A stretch of DNA of 64,000 nucleotides. It comes from Alteromonas naphthalenivorans. GTDB taxonomy: Bacteria; Pseudomonadota; Gammaproteobacteria; Enterobacterales; Alteromonadaceae. The translations under genes and the position numbers were made by a program. Below are positions 37,078 through 46,588 of the stretch, in pieces; positions within the stretch are counted from its first letter, which is position 1; each line of letters begins with the position of its first letter. Location: assembly GCF_000213655.1 (NCBI RefSeq), contig NC_015554.1:3162001-3226000 (forward strand). Direction: 5' to 3'. Under the pieces are notes generated by a model that was not told the DNA's origin, did no database searches, and saw only the letters and a program-made list of their open reading frames with translations.

Positions 37078-40000
37078 ATGAACCATAAAACTCAGTTCAA
37101 TCGCATCGCGATGGCTGTGGCTTTGTCTATTGGCGTTGCAACAACAGCCGTTGCAGCCACTGGTCAATCATCAGCTATGCGCGGCACCATACTAGGCCCT
37201 CAAGGTAATCCCGCAGCAGGCAGTTCAATTACTATTATTCATCAACCTTCAGGAACGGTAAAAGAGACCACCGTAAATGAAGAAGGCGCATTCTCAGCAC
37301 GAGGTTTACGTGTTGGTGGCCCTTATATGATTATCGTAGAGTCACAAAAGTTCCAAAGCCGTGTTATCGAAGATGTATATTTAGAACTGAATGACACATT
37401 CGAACTTGATGCTGCCCTTGAAACGACTTCTGATATAGAGCGTGTGACGGTAACCGGTAGCCGCGACTTTTTCTCAAACAACGGTTCAAATTCAGTATTT
37501 GGTGAATCGGCTATTGAGAACATGCCTACCTTTAACCGAGATATAAAAGATATTGTTCGTTCAAACCCGTTAGCGGTGGTAAGTGCCGATGGTGAAGAAT
37601 TAAGTATTGCCGGCTCTAACCCGAAATATAATACTTTCACCGTTGATGGCGTAGGCGTTAACGACACCTTCGGCCTACAAAGTAACGGTTACCCTACGTC
37701 ACGCCCCCCAGTGTCTTTAGATGCTATTGGCCAAGTGTCTGTTGAGTTTACGCCCTTTACCGCCCGCGCAGGTAAATTTGGCGGTGGTAACGTGAACGTG
37801 GTGACCAAATCTGGTACCAATGAATTTCACGGTACGGCATTCTATGAAGAAGTGCCTTTCTCTGGCACCGCAAAAGACACCAAACTTTACAACACGGAAT
37901 ATGACGTCGATAACGATGAATCGTCCTACGGTTTCACTCTTGGTGGTCCACTAATAAAAGACAAACTTTTCTTCTTTGGCTCCTATGAAAAATGGGAAGA
38001 AGAAATCGATACCGGCTTTAACTCTTCAGCCTACCCTACAGAGCTCGTAAGCGCGGCAGAAGACGTGATTACTGCCCTTAGCGATACCTACGGCCTTGAA
38101 GATTCAATAGCGGGCGCGCCTGATGCAGACGAAGATGAAAAATACCTCATTAAATTAGACTGGAACATTAACAACGACCACCGCGCCGATTTCACCTACA
38201 GCTATCAAGAAAACACAGCGGCACAAAACTACAACGAAGATTCAGATACTATTTTATTAACTTCGAATACCTGGACCCTTGCGCAAAAAAATACTTACTA
38301 CACTGCCCATGTCTATTCTGACTGGACAAATAACCTTCAAACAGAAGTTAGCCTTTCTTACAAAGAGTTTGAACAAGCCTCTGTCACGGCTTCTGATTGG
38401 GGTGAAATAAACGTTGATACCGCAGCGGGCACAGAGAGTGGCTATACCGTAGTAGCAGGCGTAGATGAGAACCGCCATGCAAACGTGCTAGAAAACGAAG
38501 TGTGGAACTTTGCATTGCATGCTACTTACTTAGCTGGCGATATCGAATATAAGTTTGGTACTGAAATAGAAAACACGTGGAACTACAACCTATATGGTCG
38601 TGATTCTTTAGGCACTTGGTATTTTGACGATACTGAGGCATTCGCTAATCAGGAAATCTCTTATTTCGAATATGCCAACGCGTATACAAATGATGTTCAA
38701 GACCTTGCCTATGACGTTGAAAGTACGGTTTACTCACTTTACGGTGATGCTACTTATGAAGTGTTTGACGACTTTACGGTAACCGCAGGCCTTCGCTACG
38801 AGTACCTTACCGTTGAAGACTCACCACAATTAAATAGCAACTTCGCTAGCACCTATGGCTTTGCGAATACTGAAAATCTAGATGGCTTCGATATTTTCCT
38901 TCCACGCGTAAGCTTTAATTGGGATATCAACGACGACTTAACTCTACGTGGTGGTGCTGGCCGCTTCTACGGTGGTATGCCACTGGTTTGGATATCTAAC
39001 GCTTACACCACCGATGGTGTAACCAACGACTCAGTAACCTTTTCTAGCCTTGACACAAGCTCGGTAGACTTCACATCAGTTCCTACAGAAGCCCAAAGTG
39101 CGTTAATGCAAGGTGCAGGAAGCACGAACTCAATCGATCCAGATTTTGAACTGCCCTCTGATTGGCGCTATCAAATTGCGGCCGACTACACGTTCGACAT
39201 CCCTACCCTTGGCGACAACTTCGCGTGGACAACTGAGTTAACCTACGTTGACCGCGAAAATGCGGCTTATTGGGAAGACTTATCGCGTATCGATAATGGT
39301 AACAGTACCCCAGATGGCCGTATTATCTGGGACAATGTTTACGACGGCACTGAATATGAAGACAACTATGATATTCAATTAACCAACTCGGATGACGGTG
39401 GCCGTAGCATTCTGTTTACCACTGCGTTAGCTAAACAATGGGATAACGGCATAAGCCTAAATACATCCTATACCCACCAGGATATTACCGAGGTTAACCC
39501 AGGTACAAGCTCAACGGCAGAATCTAACTATCAATATGAAGTAACGGTCAATCGTAACGACCCTACCGTGGGCACCGCTTACTATGAAACCAAACACCGT
39601 TTTTTAGTGAACCTTGGTTACACTCATGAGTATTTTGAGGGTTATAGCACTAACTTCAACTTATTCTTTGAACGTCGCTCTGGTCAGCCTTTCTCTTGGG
39701 TACTAGGTTCATATCAAAGCGGCGGTTTGGGCGATCAAACTGCGTTTGATGATTCAGATGTGTATCTTCCTTATATTCCATCAGGCGCCAACGATGCTGC
39801 CGTAGATTTCGACAATGGCCTTAGCTACGACGAAATTATGGCGATTGCTGAGCAAGCAGGTGTCGCTGGAAGCGCTGGCGGATATGTTGGAAAGTACTCG
39901 TCAACTCAACCTTGGATCACCACAGTAGATTTAGCTATTTCGCAAGAAATTCCAGGGTTTGTTGAAGGCCACAAAGGTCGTATTTATTTGAATATCGATA

Positions 40001-40206
40001 ACTTTGCGAACCTGTTAAACAGTGACTGGGGTAAAGTGTATGAAATGACTTATCCTCAGCAAATACTGTTTGATTACGACATCAACGATGCGGGCCAATA
40101 TGTTTATTCTGAGGCATACGGCGGCACAGACACCAGCAACTATGACTCGTTTGATGAAGAGCAATCTACATGGCGAATTAAGGTAGGCGTGAAGTATACC
40201 TTCTAA
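37078..40206 (+). CDS. Oar-like TonB-dependent outer-membrane receptor
   Basis: 1042 residues with a signal peptide (cut near AVA-ATG). Residues about 33-110 are a carboxypeptidase-like regulatory beta domain (MRGTILGPQGNPAAGSSITI), then a plug (about 135-250; IENMPTFNRDIKDIV, NTFTVDGVGVND) and a large beta barrel ending in the aromatic IKVGVKYTF. Oar-like receptors are frequent in Alteromonas and take up large substrates such as peptides or glycans with TonB energy. It is rich in Asp, Asn, Thr and Tyr. It stands alone between the island and a terminator; no substrate-specific genes are next to it. Confidence 0.92.
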   Translation: MNHKTQFNRIAMAVALSIGVATTAVAATGQSSAMRGTILGPQGNPAAGSSITIIHQPSGTVKETTVNEEGAFSARGLRVGGPYMIIVESQKFQSRVIEDVYLELNDTFELDAALETTSDIERVTVTGSRDFFSNNGSNSVFGESAIENMPTFNRDIKDIVRSNPLAVVSADGEELSIAGSNPKYNTFTVDGVGVNDTFGLQSNGYPTSRPPVSLDAIGQVSVEFTPFTARAGKFGGGNVNVVTKSGTNEFHGTAFYEEVPFSGTAKDTKLYNTEYDVDNDESSYGFTLGGPLIKDKLFFFGSYEKWEEEIDTGFNSSAYPTELVSAAEDVITALSDTYGLEDSIAGAPDADEDEKYLIKLDWNINNDHRADFTYSYQENTAAQNYNEDSDTILLTSNTWTLAQKNTYYTAHVYSDWTNNLQTEVSLSYKEFEQASVTASDWGEINVDTAAGTESGYTVVAGVDENRHANVLENEVWNFALHATYLAGDIEYKFGTEIENTWNYNLYGRDSLGTWYFDDTEAFANQEISYFEYANAYTNDVQDLAYDVESTVYSLYGDATYEVFDDFTVTAGLRYEYLTVEDSPQLNSNFASTYGFANTENLDGFDIFLPRVSFNWDINDDLTLRGGAGRFYGGMPLVWISNAYTTDGVTNDSVTFSSLDTSSVDFTSVPTEAQSALMQGAGSTNSIDPDFELPSDWRYQIAADYTFDIPTLGDNFAWTTELTYVDRENAAYWEDLSRIDNGNSTPDGRIIWDNVYDGTEYEDNYDIQLTNSDDGGRSILFTTALAKQWDNGISLNTSYTHQDITEVNPGTSSTAESNYQYEVTVNRNDPTVGTAYYETKHRFLVNLGYTHEYFEGYSTNFNLFFERRSGQPFSWVLGSYQSGGLGDQTAFDDSDVYLPYIPSGANDAAVDFDNGLSYDEIMAIAEQAGVAGSAGGYVGKYSSTQPWITTVDLAISQEIPGFVEGHKGRIYLNIDNFANLLNSDWGKVYEMTYPQQILFDYDINDAGQYVYSEAYGGTDTSNYDSFDEEQSTWRIKVGVKYTF

Positions 40207-40234
40207 TTTTTAAATAAATATATTCATCAGGACA

Positions 40235-40262
40235 AAGCCAGCTGCATTTAGCTGGCTTTTTT
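40235..40262 (+). terminator. intrinsic terminator of the TonB receptor gene
   Basis: AAGCCAGCT (40235-40243) and AGCTGGCTT (40250-40258) form a nine-pair stem, followed by T to 40262. It lies 29 bp after the stop. Confidence 0.92.
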
Positions 40263-40395
40263 ATTTCAGTATTAATGACGCATTTAATATGCTGAGTTTA
40301 GCGTCAAAAAAAGTTGGCAAGCTATTTGTAAGTTCAGAGGCAGGTATTGAATAAAAGAGTGCCTAATACGCACTGAACAACGAGATTTTGACACT

Positions 40396-40590
40396 ATGCG
40401 CCTACCAACCAAACAACTTATCAGTAAAATTGAAACACTATCTAATGATTTGTCACAAGACCAGCTATCCAACTTTCTTGATATCATTAACGCGATGACT
40501 GCACTCGTTGAAGAAGCTAGCGAGTTGAGCAGTAATGACAACACGCCAAAATCAGTTAATACCACTGCCTACAGCTCAATCATGCATTAA
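40396..40590 (+). CDS. possible small protein, 64 residues
   Basis: An ATG frame with helical, polar composition (KQLISKIETLSNDLSQDQLSNFLDIINAM). I do not recognise it. There is no clear ribosome-binding site, and an unrelated minus-strand frame overlaps it. It fills an otherwise empty gap before the next gene. It may be a real small helical protein or chance. Confidence 0.4.
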   Translation: MRLPTKQLISKIETLSNDLSQDQLSNFLDIINAMTALVEEASELSSNDNTPKSVNTTAYSSIMH

Positions 40591-40697
40591 CTATGTAGTC
40601 CCATGTGAAATGAAATAGCGCACTATGTATTTTAAAAATAGTGAAATAGGTTTACCCTTCTAGGCATAACAATTAAGAGTATCCAACTGTTCTCACT

Positions 40698-41573
40698 ATG
40701 CGCTTTATTGCCCTTTCGGCCGTTTTTTTTCTTAGCTCACTTATTTCAGGATTAGTAAGTGGAAACGTTATTAACACATCATCAATAACGCTTCATACTG
40801 ACGACCACAATTTAACGAACAGAATTAATCAACCACATGCCCCCTTTTCCGCAAGTGTGGATACGGCGCAATTATTGGTTGATGCCTTAGGCTACGATAA
40901 GCCTATTTTAGAAGTCTCACTCAAACGTTCATTCCAACAGATAGAGAATGGCGAATCGGTTTGTGTTATCAACAAGATAAAATCAGCCGAGCGAGAAAAG
41001 AAGTACACAATTTCTTTGCCGCTTAACTTTTTTCAAACCCAACGGTTATATCAGCTTTCCTCACTGCCGCCTTTGGCTCCAGCGCTACTAAACGAGAATG
41101 GCGAAATAGTCAGCATTCATAAAGTACTAGACGCGTTTAAAGCCTCTGCCATTGTGCTGCCAGAAACCTATTCTTACGGTGAGCGGGTAGATGATGACTT
41201 ACGTAAAATAGACGACAAACAAATTATAACCTTAAGCAACCCTGCATTTTTCTCGCGTTTTACGAAAATTATTGCTGCTGGCAAAGCTGATTTCGCCCTT
41301 ATATTCCCCGCGTCTTTGTATCAATCATTCGGCAAAACTAAGCCTATTGAAATGAGAAGTTACGCTATTGGGAACAACCCAAAGTTCGTTTCTGGGCACG
41401 TTATCTGCGGTAAAACACCTGAAGCGCTTGCCTTTATTGAGAAAGTAAACGAGGCGATAAAAAGCATTTACGCCAACCCCATTTTTATCGAAGCACACAC
41501 GAAATACCTTCCTGCAAAGGCGAAAAAGATAGTCGAACAAGAAATACGGCAACAGGTAGCTAACATCCTGTAG
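40698..41573 (+). CDS. periplasmic binding-protein-like, TIGR02285-type
   Basis: 291 residues with a signal peptide (about 22). The remainder resembles the SBP_bac_3-like proteins of TIGR02285: a paired-lobe pattern with PETYSYGERVDDDL, GKADFALIFPASLY and HVICGKTPEALAFIEKVNEAI. Such proteins are often found without a transporter and may act as sensors or scavengers. No ABC transporter genes are near. The match is by pattern and moderate. Confidence 0.6.
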   Translation: MRFIALSAVFFLSSLISGLVSGNVINTSSITLHTDDHNLTNRINQPHAPFSASVDTAQLLVDALGYDKPILEVSLKRSFQQIENGESVCVINKIKSAEREKKYTISLPLNFFQTQRLYQLSSLPPLAPALLNENGEIVSIHKVLDAFKASAIVLPETYSYGERVDDDLRKIDDKQIITLSNPAFFSRFTKIIAAGKADFALIFPASLYQSFGKTKPIEMRSYAIGNNPKFVSGHVICGKTPEALAFIEKVNEAIKSIYANPIFIEAHTKYLPAKAKKIVEQEIRQQVANIL

Positions 41574-41678
41574 GTTTTTTCCTATCACACCGATTCATTC
41601 TTTCAATTTTCGCCACAGAAAAGTTGTCCTTATACTTGTTTAAATCAACTCAACAGATTTAATAATCAGGTCAACGAA

Positions 41679-42776
41679 ATGAATTCCTCAGCTGCGCCCA
41701 CGTCCTTTCCTCTTTATGCCACCAAGCGCCCTAAACTTGCGCTTATCGCTGAAGGTGGTGGGCAGCGAGGGATCTTTACAGCTGGCGTATTAGATGCCTG
41801 GCTTGAAGCAGGTTACGACCCTTTTGACATGTTCATTGGCACGTCTGCGGGCTCACAAAACTTAACCAGTTTTTTAGCCCGTCAAAAGGGTTATGCGAAA
41901 CGTTTAATTCGTGGCTTGTCTCGGCATAAGCGATTCTTCCAATTAGGCCGTGGTTTAATGGGAAAGCATATTGTCGATTTAGATTGGTATTTTGAGAAAA
42001 CGAAAGAAGCGAACCGCATTTTAGATTTCAAGGCCGCGAAAGAAAGCTTAGGCAATAGAGAGTTATTAATTACCGCTACAAATTCTCGCGATCGTAAGCC
42101 TTATTTTTTAAGCCCCAAAGGCAGTGGTAATCAATGGCGTGAACTATTGAAAGCCTCTAGCGCTCTACCTTTTTTATACAAACAAGGCGTAAAGCTTACT
42201 ACTGAATACAACGCGGTTTCGGTTAGCGAGAACAAAACGAATTCGCTTCCTCAAGCACAACCTGAATCAGATTATTATTTAGATGGCGGCTTAGGAGCCC
42301 CCTTGCCTGTCCGTGAAGCTTACGAACGGGGTGCCAGAAAAATCGTGGTTATTCGTACTGGCGATGTGAATTTTCAAGCTCAATCAGCATGGCTTCACAA
42401 ATTAAAATCACTGGTGTGCGCAACGGGACATTGCCCAAAAACAATTAACTACCTGGTTCAGCATGAACAAGCGTACCAGCAAGAGTTAGCCTTTATTGCT
42501 AATCCACCAGCGGATGTGGAAATTATTCAAATTTTTGCAGGCACTAAATTACACAGTAAATTACTAGGCAGTGCGGATAGCGATCTTCGCCACGACTATA
42601 AAGTGGGTGTTGAAGCAGGGCGAGATTATTTATTTGAACATGGCGAACTGAATTTACCGATTGGCGATACATCTTTCGATACGAGTAATGATGATTTGAC
42701 CCGCGACATAATACCTAATTCGGCACATATACAGCACAGCGCTACACAGTTCGAAAAACAGCGCTTGTCAGCATAA
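41679..42776 (+). CDS. patatin-like phospholipase (YjjU-like)
   Basis: The Ser-Asp dyad lipase fold is clear: the oxyanion loop EGGGQRGIF, nucleophile elbow GTSAG (Ser near residue 60) and DGGLGAPLPV with the catalytic Asp. 365 residues, no signal peptide, so it is a cytoplasmic or membrane-associated lipid acyl hydrolase. The pattern resembles E. coli YjjU. The last 30 residues are polar and probably disordered. A bidirectional terminator follows. Confidence 0.88.
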   Translation: MNSSAAPTSFPLYATKRPKLALIAEGGGQRGIFTAGVLDAWLEAGYDPFDMFIGTSAGSQNLTSFLARQKGYAKRLIRGLSRHKRFFQLGRGLMGKHIVDLDWYFEKTKEANRILDFKAAKESLGNRELLITATNSRDRKPYFLSPKGSGNQWRELLKASSALPFLYKQGVKLTTEYNAVSVSENKTNSLPQAQPESDYYLDGGLGAPLPVREAYERGARKIVVIRTGDVNFQAQSAWLHKLKSLVCATGHCPKTINYLVQHEQAYQQELAFIANPPADVEIIQIFAGTKLHSKLLGSADSDLRHDYKVGVEAGRDYLFEHGELNLPIGDTSFDTSNDDLTRDIIPNSAHIQHSATQFEKQRLSA

Positions 42777-42889
42777 CCGGCTTGTTGTGTGAAATTAAGT
42801 GAAAATATCGTGAAAGGTATTAATGCCATATAAGGCTCTAAGTAGACTTAAAGCATACAGAGCTCTGAGTAATTGCCTAATACAAAGTA

Positions 42890-42919
42890 AAAAGCGTTTA
42901 CCTTTCGGTAAACGCTTTT
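42890..42919. terminator. bidirectional terminator between convergent genes
   Basis: AAAAGCGTTTACC (42890-42902) and GGTAAACGCTTTT (42907-42919) pair perfectly over 13 bases with a TTTC loop. The A and T runs on the two arms make it work for the patatin gene (plus) and the membrane-protein gene (minus). Confidence 0.9.
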
Positions 42920-42942
42920 GATCGTACTAGGTTAGTGACTTA

Positions 42943-44046
42943 TTAGATGAGGTTCGTTGCAATAGCGCCTGCTACTGTTGCAGATGCAAGTGAAATTAAC
43001 GCACTTGCAAATAACCACCACGCTGCCGATGCTGCAGTTGCTCTTACCGCTTCCGTTTCACGCAATGCCATGTCCTTCATTTGTGTTACACGGCTATCGA
43101 TTTCATCTTTCATCGATTCCAACTTAGTAATCAGCTCTTCGCGTGCCTCATTGTACTTAGCAATATACTCGTCAATGTCTTCATTCGATAAGCGGTCATT
43201 GTTGGTCAACAATGCGCGAAGCGATCTCTCATCCATCTTCTTCATTCTGCTAAGTGCGATTTCTGGCGCATCAGTTGGATTGTCCAGCATATCCATGAAG
43301 TCAGATTTCAAATTGCGATACGCAAGTTCAGGTCTATCTAAGCTATCAAACCACTTTTGAATACGCTGCTCTAACTGGCTACGCTTAGCAGGAAGATTAT
43401 CAACCTGTTCTTCGTATGAATCTTCATTACTTTGAAATTTAGCCACTACTTTGTCGTAAGTACTTAGTAGCTTTTCAGTTTTTGATGAGTCCATTTTAGG
43501 GTGGCTTTCAATAAGCGCTTTTAATGTATTTCTATCTAATTTAGATGCTCTGTTTGAAATGATGCGCTGCGCATTTTTGGGGTTATCAAAAATAGCATTC
43601 ATATCTTCCTGAAGTTTCTCAGGGGTAATTTCTTCTTGATCAGATTCATCTAAATATGATGAAAACTTAGCGCGATATTGGCGCCCTTTTTCTTCATCAC
43701 CCGGTGAAAGTTTATCAAACGCTTCGGTTGCTCTATCTTGATTAGAACTGTTATTACTAATAGCACCTTTAATATCATCGTATGTTGAAGCAACTTTTTT
43801 CTTTTGGTCTTCATCCAAAGAAGGTCTATTACTAGCAATATCTAAAATGAGCTTACGAAGCGTATTAGAGTCATTCATCTCTAACTTTTCTTCCACTTCA
43901 ATTTCATTAATCAGCTTTTCCATTTCTTTGCGTAAGTCTTTAGCTGAGAATTGAGATTGTGTTGCTCTGTCTATGTATTGCTTTACCTTTTTATCAAAAT
44001 CTGACGTATTAAATTCACTTCTTACCTCTTCGTGAATAGCTTTCAC
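42943..44046 (-). CDS. downstream part of a TGA-split membrane protein, 367 residues
   Basis: The chain is highly charged and helical, with three related segments of about 100 residues (SAKDLRKEMEKLI, TPEKLQEDMNAIF, YRNLKSDFMDML, each followed by a run like SRASKLDRNTLKALI). It ends in a membrane helix (AASAAWWLFASALISLASATVAGAIA). The only start after the preceding TGA (44155-44157) is GTG 44046, with AAGGA 4 bases upstream. The 36 codons between TGA and GTG read as plausible protein and are in the same frame as the upstream part, so the two pieces look like one 559-codon gene with an internal stop. I do not know the family's function. Confidence 0.6.
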   Translation of the reverse strand: MKAIHEEVRSEFNTSDFDKKVKQYIDRATQSQFSAKDLRKEMEKLINEIEVEEKLEMNDSNTLRKLILDIASNRPSLDEDQKKKVASTYDDIKGAISNNSSNQDRATEAFDKLSPGDEEKGRQYRAKFSSYLDESDQEEITPEKLQEDMNAIFDNPKNAQRIISNRASKLDRNTLKALIESHPKMDSSKTEKLLSTYDKVVAKFQSNEDSYEEQVDNLPAKRSQLEQRIQKWFDSLDRPELAYRNLKSDFMDMLDNPTDAPEIALSRMKKMDERSLRALLTNNDRLSNEDIDEYIAKYNEAREELITKLESMKDEIDSRVTQMKDMALRETEAVRATAASAAWWLFASALISLASATVAGAIATNLI

Positions 44047-44154
44047 GGTTTCCTTAGCGAAGCTTTGCGCCTTAGCTTGGTCGCTTTTCGCAAATCCACT
44101 GATAACGGTATCACTGGCTCCGGCTATACCTTTACGAAGAAAACTTAAAAGGTT

Positions 44155-44622
44155 TCAACACACTGCAGTGGTTAGTTTGATATCTACAACAACTGCCGTT
44201 ATAAAAAATAGCGCCCATACCACTACGCCTAGAATTGCGCCATTTAGTACTGTACTTACTAAGCTTAATTCAATAGCAAGGTAAGTGGCGATGAAAAGCG
44301 AAATCGACATAGTTACGATAGTAAAAATACCTAACGCTGCTGAAAGCTTTTGGCCTGCCTTTTTCGTTGAATAAGACGAGTCGCTAGCGCTACTGCTATC
44401 GCTGGTGTCCTGAACATCGCCTATCGCACTAATACCTGAAGCGATGGCTAAATTGCTTAGTAGAAACTGGATCCCCACCGCAATAACAACGCCAGCAATA
44501 ACGCTTACAAAAAAGTGACCAGAAAGTGATGTAGGAGAGCTTGCAACGATAGTTTGAGCTGTCGCTAACCCAGGTAACACTGAGAGTACAGAGGTGAGAA
44601 GTAACAAACAGATTTTGCGCAT
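44155..44622 (-). CDS. upstream part of a TGA-split membrane protein, 155 residues
   Basis: A signal peptide (cut near ATA-QT) is followed by three or four membrane helices (HFFVSVIAGVVIAVGIQFLL, LGIFTIVTMSISLFIATYLA, LNGAILGVVVWALFFITAVV) separated by a Ser/Asp-rich loop. It ends at TGT-TGA (44155-44157), after which the same frame stays open for 402 codons, the first 36 lacking any start codon. In the family, as I recall it, this membrane part and the helical part are one protein. So the TGA is probably a premature stop, a read-through site or an error. Confidence 0.6.
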   Translation of the reverse strand: MRKICLLLLTSVLSVLPGLATAQTIVASSPTSLSGHFFVSVIAGVVIAVGIQFLLSNLAIASGISAIGDVQDTSDSSSASDSSYSTKKAGQKLSAALGIFTIVTMSISLFIATYLAIELSLVSTVLNGAILGVVVWALFFITAVVVDIKLTTAVC

Positions 44623-44850
44623 GGTGAATCCTTATTCCAATGAGAGAAGATCTAGTGAAAGAAAATGCAATGTTGTCCTTTCATTAGTCAGCAAATTCAA
44701 TACCAGAGCGGCTAAGAGCCTTAAAACTTCCCTAAACTAGTCTGTAAGCTATTGTCTAACGCCTTTGTATTGGCGTTTTAACGATAGAAGGTGAAAGTGA
44801 GCAAGCTGGAAAAAATATGACCGAGTATGAATTAAAGATGGCCTTTATGA

Positions 44851-46102
44851 CAGGGTGAGATCGTGAATATTTATTGACCAGTTGGCGGAAACTAAACGAT
44901 CAGTTTGACGATCCGGTTTAGTCGTGATCTTATACTCTCTTTTTGGGGAGTAAAACCATGTATATCGAAGCCTTCACCACCCACTTTGGGGAATTATCTG
45001 ACACGCGTCAATCAGCAAAAGTGACCTATCCACTTGAGGATATTTTGTTTATCACCTTGTGTGGTGTCGTCGCTGGAGCCGAAGGGTGGAGCGATATCCG
45101 GGACTATGCCGACGGTCATATTGGCTGGTTCCAACAACATGGTTACTTGCGCGATGGCGTCCCCGTTGATGACACTATTGCCCGTACCATTTCGCGTATC
45201 GACCCAGAGCAGTTTAGAGTTTGCTTTATCAACTGGATGCAGGCTGTACATGAAAGCACCGAAGGACAATTGATTGCGATTGACGGTAAAACGCTGCGAA
45301 GCTCCTACCAGCGCGGTGACCGCCAATCAACGATACACATGGTCAACGCGTTTGCCTGCACCAATAAAGTCGTTTTAGGTCAGGTTAAAACCTCAGAGAA
45401 GTCGAACGAAATTACAGCGATCCCTGAGCTTATTCAGTTACTTGATGTTCAGGACACCTTGGTATCAATTGATGCTATGGGCTGCCAGACCAGCATCGCA
45501 GAGCAAATAGTCGAGCAAGGTGGTGATTACCTGTTCACACTCAAAAGCAATCAGGGCAAGCTCTGTAAAGCAGTCGAGGATGCGTTTACTGAGACACGGG
45601 AAGCACCACTTGGTGGCTTAACCTTCGAGCAAAAGCGGGGTCGCATAGAAGCCCGGACATACCATGTGTTAAGTGCTGATGACGTGAGCAAAGCGTTCCC
45701 GCAATGGCCTGAGTTAAAGACGCTTGGCATGAGCATGAGCTTCCGCCAACAACAAGGCAAAGCACCTGAACTGACATATCGCTACCATATCAGCTCCGCA
45801 CCATTAAGTGAGAAGCAACTAGCCGAAGCAGTACGTTCTCACTGGGCTGTAGAGAACAGCTTGCATTGGGTACTGGATGTCAGCATGGGTGAAGACGACT
45901 GCCAGATACACCAGAATCACGGTGCCGAAAACTGGTCGATGCTACGCCATTTAGCGCTAAACATGTTGCGGGCAGAGTCATCAAAAGGCAGCATACCCGC
46001 CAAGCAAAAACGGGCTTGGATGAAAGCCAGCTATCTGGAAGCTGTGCTAACTGCGGGTTTTAGTGGCATGATTAATTAGTGAGCACTCATGCGGTTGCCC
46101 TG
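44851..46102 (+). mobile_element. ISAs1-family insertion sequence with 10-bp target duplication
   Basis: 1252 bp. The left end is CAGGGTGAGATCGTGA; the right end, complemented, is CAGGGCAACCGCATGA. GCCTTTATGA at 44841-44850 is repeated exactly at 46103-46112 and is the target duplication. The element carries one intact transposase gene. The exact duplication and intact frame suggest a recent insertion. Confidence 0.93.
44958..46079 (+). CDS. ISAs1-family transposase
   Basis: 373 residues, intact. DDE_Tnp features are visible: an N-terminal DUF4372-like helical region (FGELSDTRQSAKVTYPLEDI), LIAIDGKTLRSSY (first Asp), LVSIDAMGCQTSIAEQI (second Asp), and HWAVENSLHWVLDV (Glu). ATG 44958 is chosen because GGGGAG lies 8 bases upstream; the frame begins at 44943 with TTG. 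It is the only gene of the element. Confidence 0.93.
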   Translation: MYIEAFTTHFGELSDTRQSAKVTYPLEDILFITLCGVVAGAEGWSDIRDYADGHIGWFQQHGYLRDGVPVDDTIARTISRIDPEQFRVCFINWMQAVHESTEGQLIAIDGKTLRSSYQRGDRQSTIHMVNAFACTNKVVLGQVKTSEKSNEITAIPELIQLLDVQDTLVSIDAMGCQTSIAEQIVEQGGDYLFTLKSNQGKLCKAVEDAFTETREAPLGGLTFEQKRGRIEARTYHVLSADDVSKAFPQWPELKTLGMSMSFRQQQGKAPELTYRYHISSAPLSEKQLAEAVRSHWAVENSLHWVLDVSMGEDDCQIHQNHGAENWSMLRHLALNMLRAESSKGSIPAKQKRAWMKASYLEAVLTAGFSGMIN

Positions 46103-46112
46103 GCCTTTATGA

Positions 46113-46588
46113 AAAGTTTACATTTCTTTACTGTAATAATTCCGCAAATTTAAACCAATATAGCTAGCTTATATAAATCACCCTATTCCGCTTCTTTTTT
46201 TGACAACATCACGGCCACTCTAAATATCTTTTATACAAACCAATAAGAACCAAAAATCGCATTTTAAATAAAATAATAATTAGCGTGATTATATTTCAAC
46301 TCGCTGCAAATAATTTACAAATTAAATATAATAAAAGTTAAGAATAAAAATAAACTTCAACGCCATTAAAAAGTCAAAAACACCTTATTTAAAAAGTTAC
46401 ATATTTACAAAAGCTTTGTAAAAAAATAACTTAACTCTGATTTTAAGATAAGAAAAGAGCCAAGTAATTGGTGTTGCATTTCACTAGGTATGCTAGTTGC
46501 TACTGCTAGGTTGCTTTATCAAATTTGTCATAACGATGTAGACAAGATTTTAAAGGTAGTTAAATTTAACATCAGAAGGAACAATCTA
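46113..46588. other. A+T-rich stretch ahead of the nine-residue-repeat genes
   Basis: This 476-bp stretch is strongly A+T-rich and has no supported gene. A TTGACA at 46200-46205 is a good -35 box, but no strong -10 box lies at the right distance. It should hold the promoter of the following pair of exported proteins. Frames upstream of ATG 46589 (from 46490) are not protein-like. Confidence 0.5.

Noticed and set aside
44155..44157. Selenocysteine codon at the in-frame TGA
   Set aside because: The TGT-TGA pair is suggestive, but only a weak CCTTT/AAAGG pairing lies downstream, not a convincing SECIS hairpin; a nonsense mutation or error is simpler.
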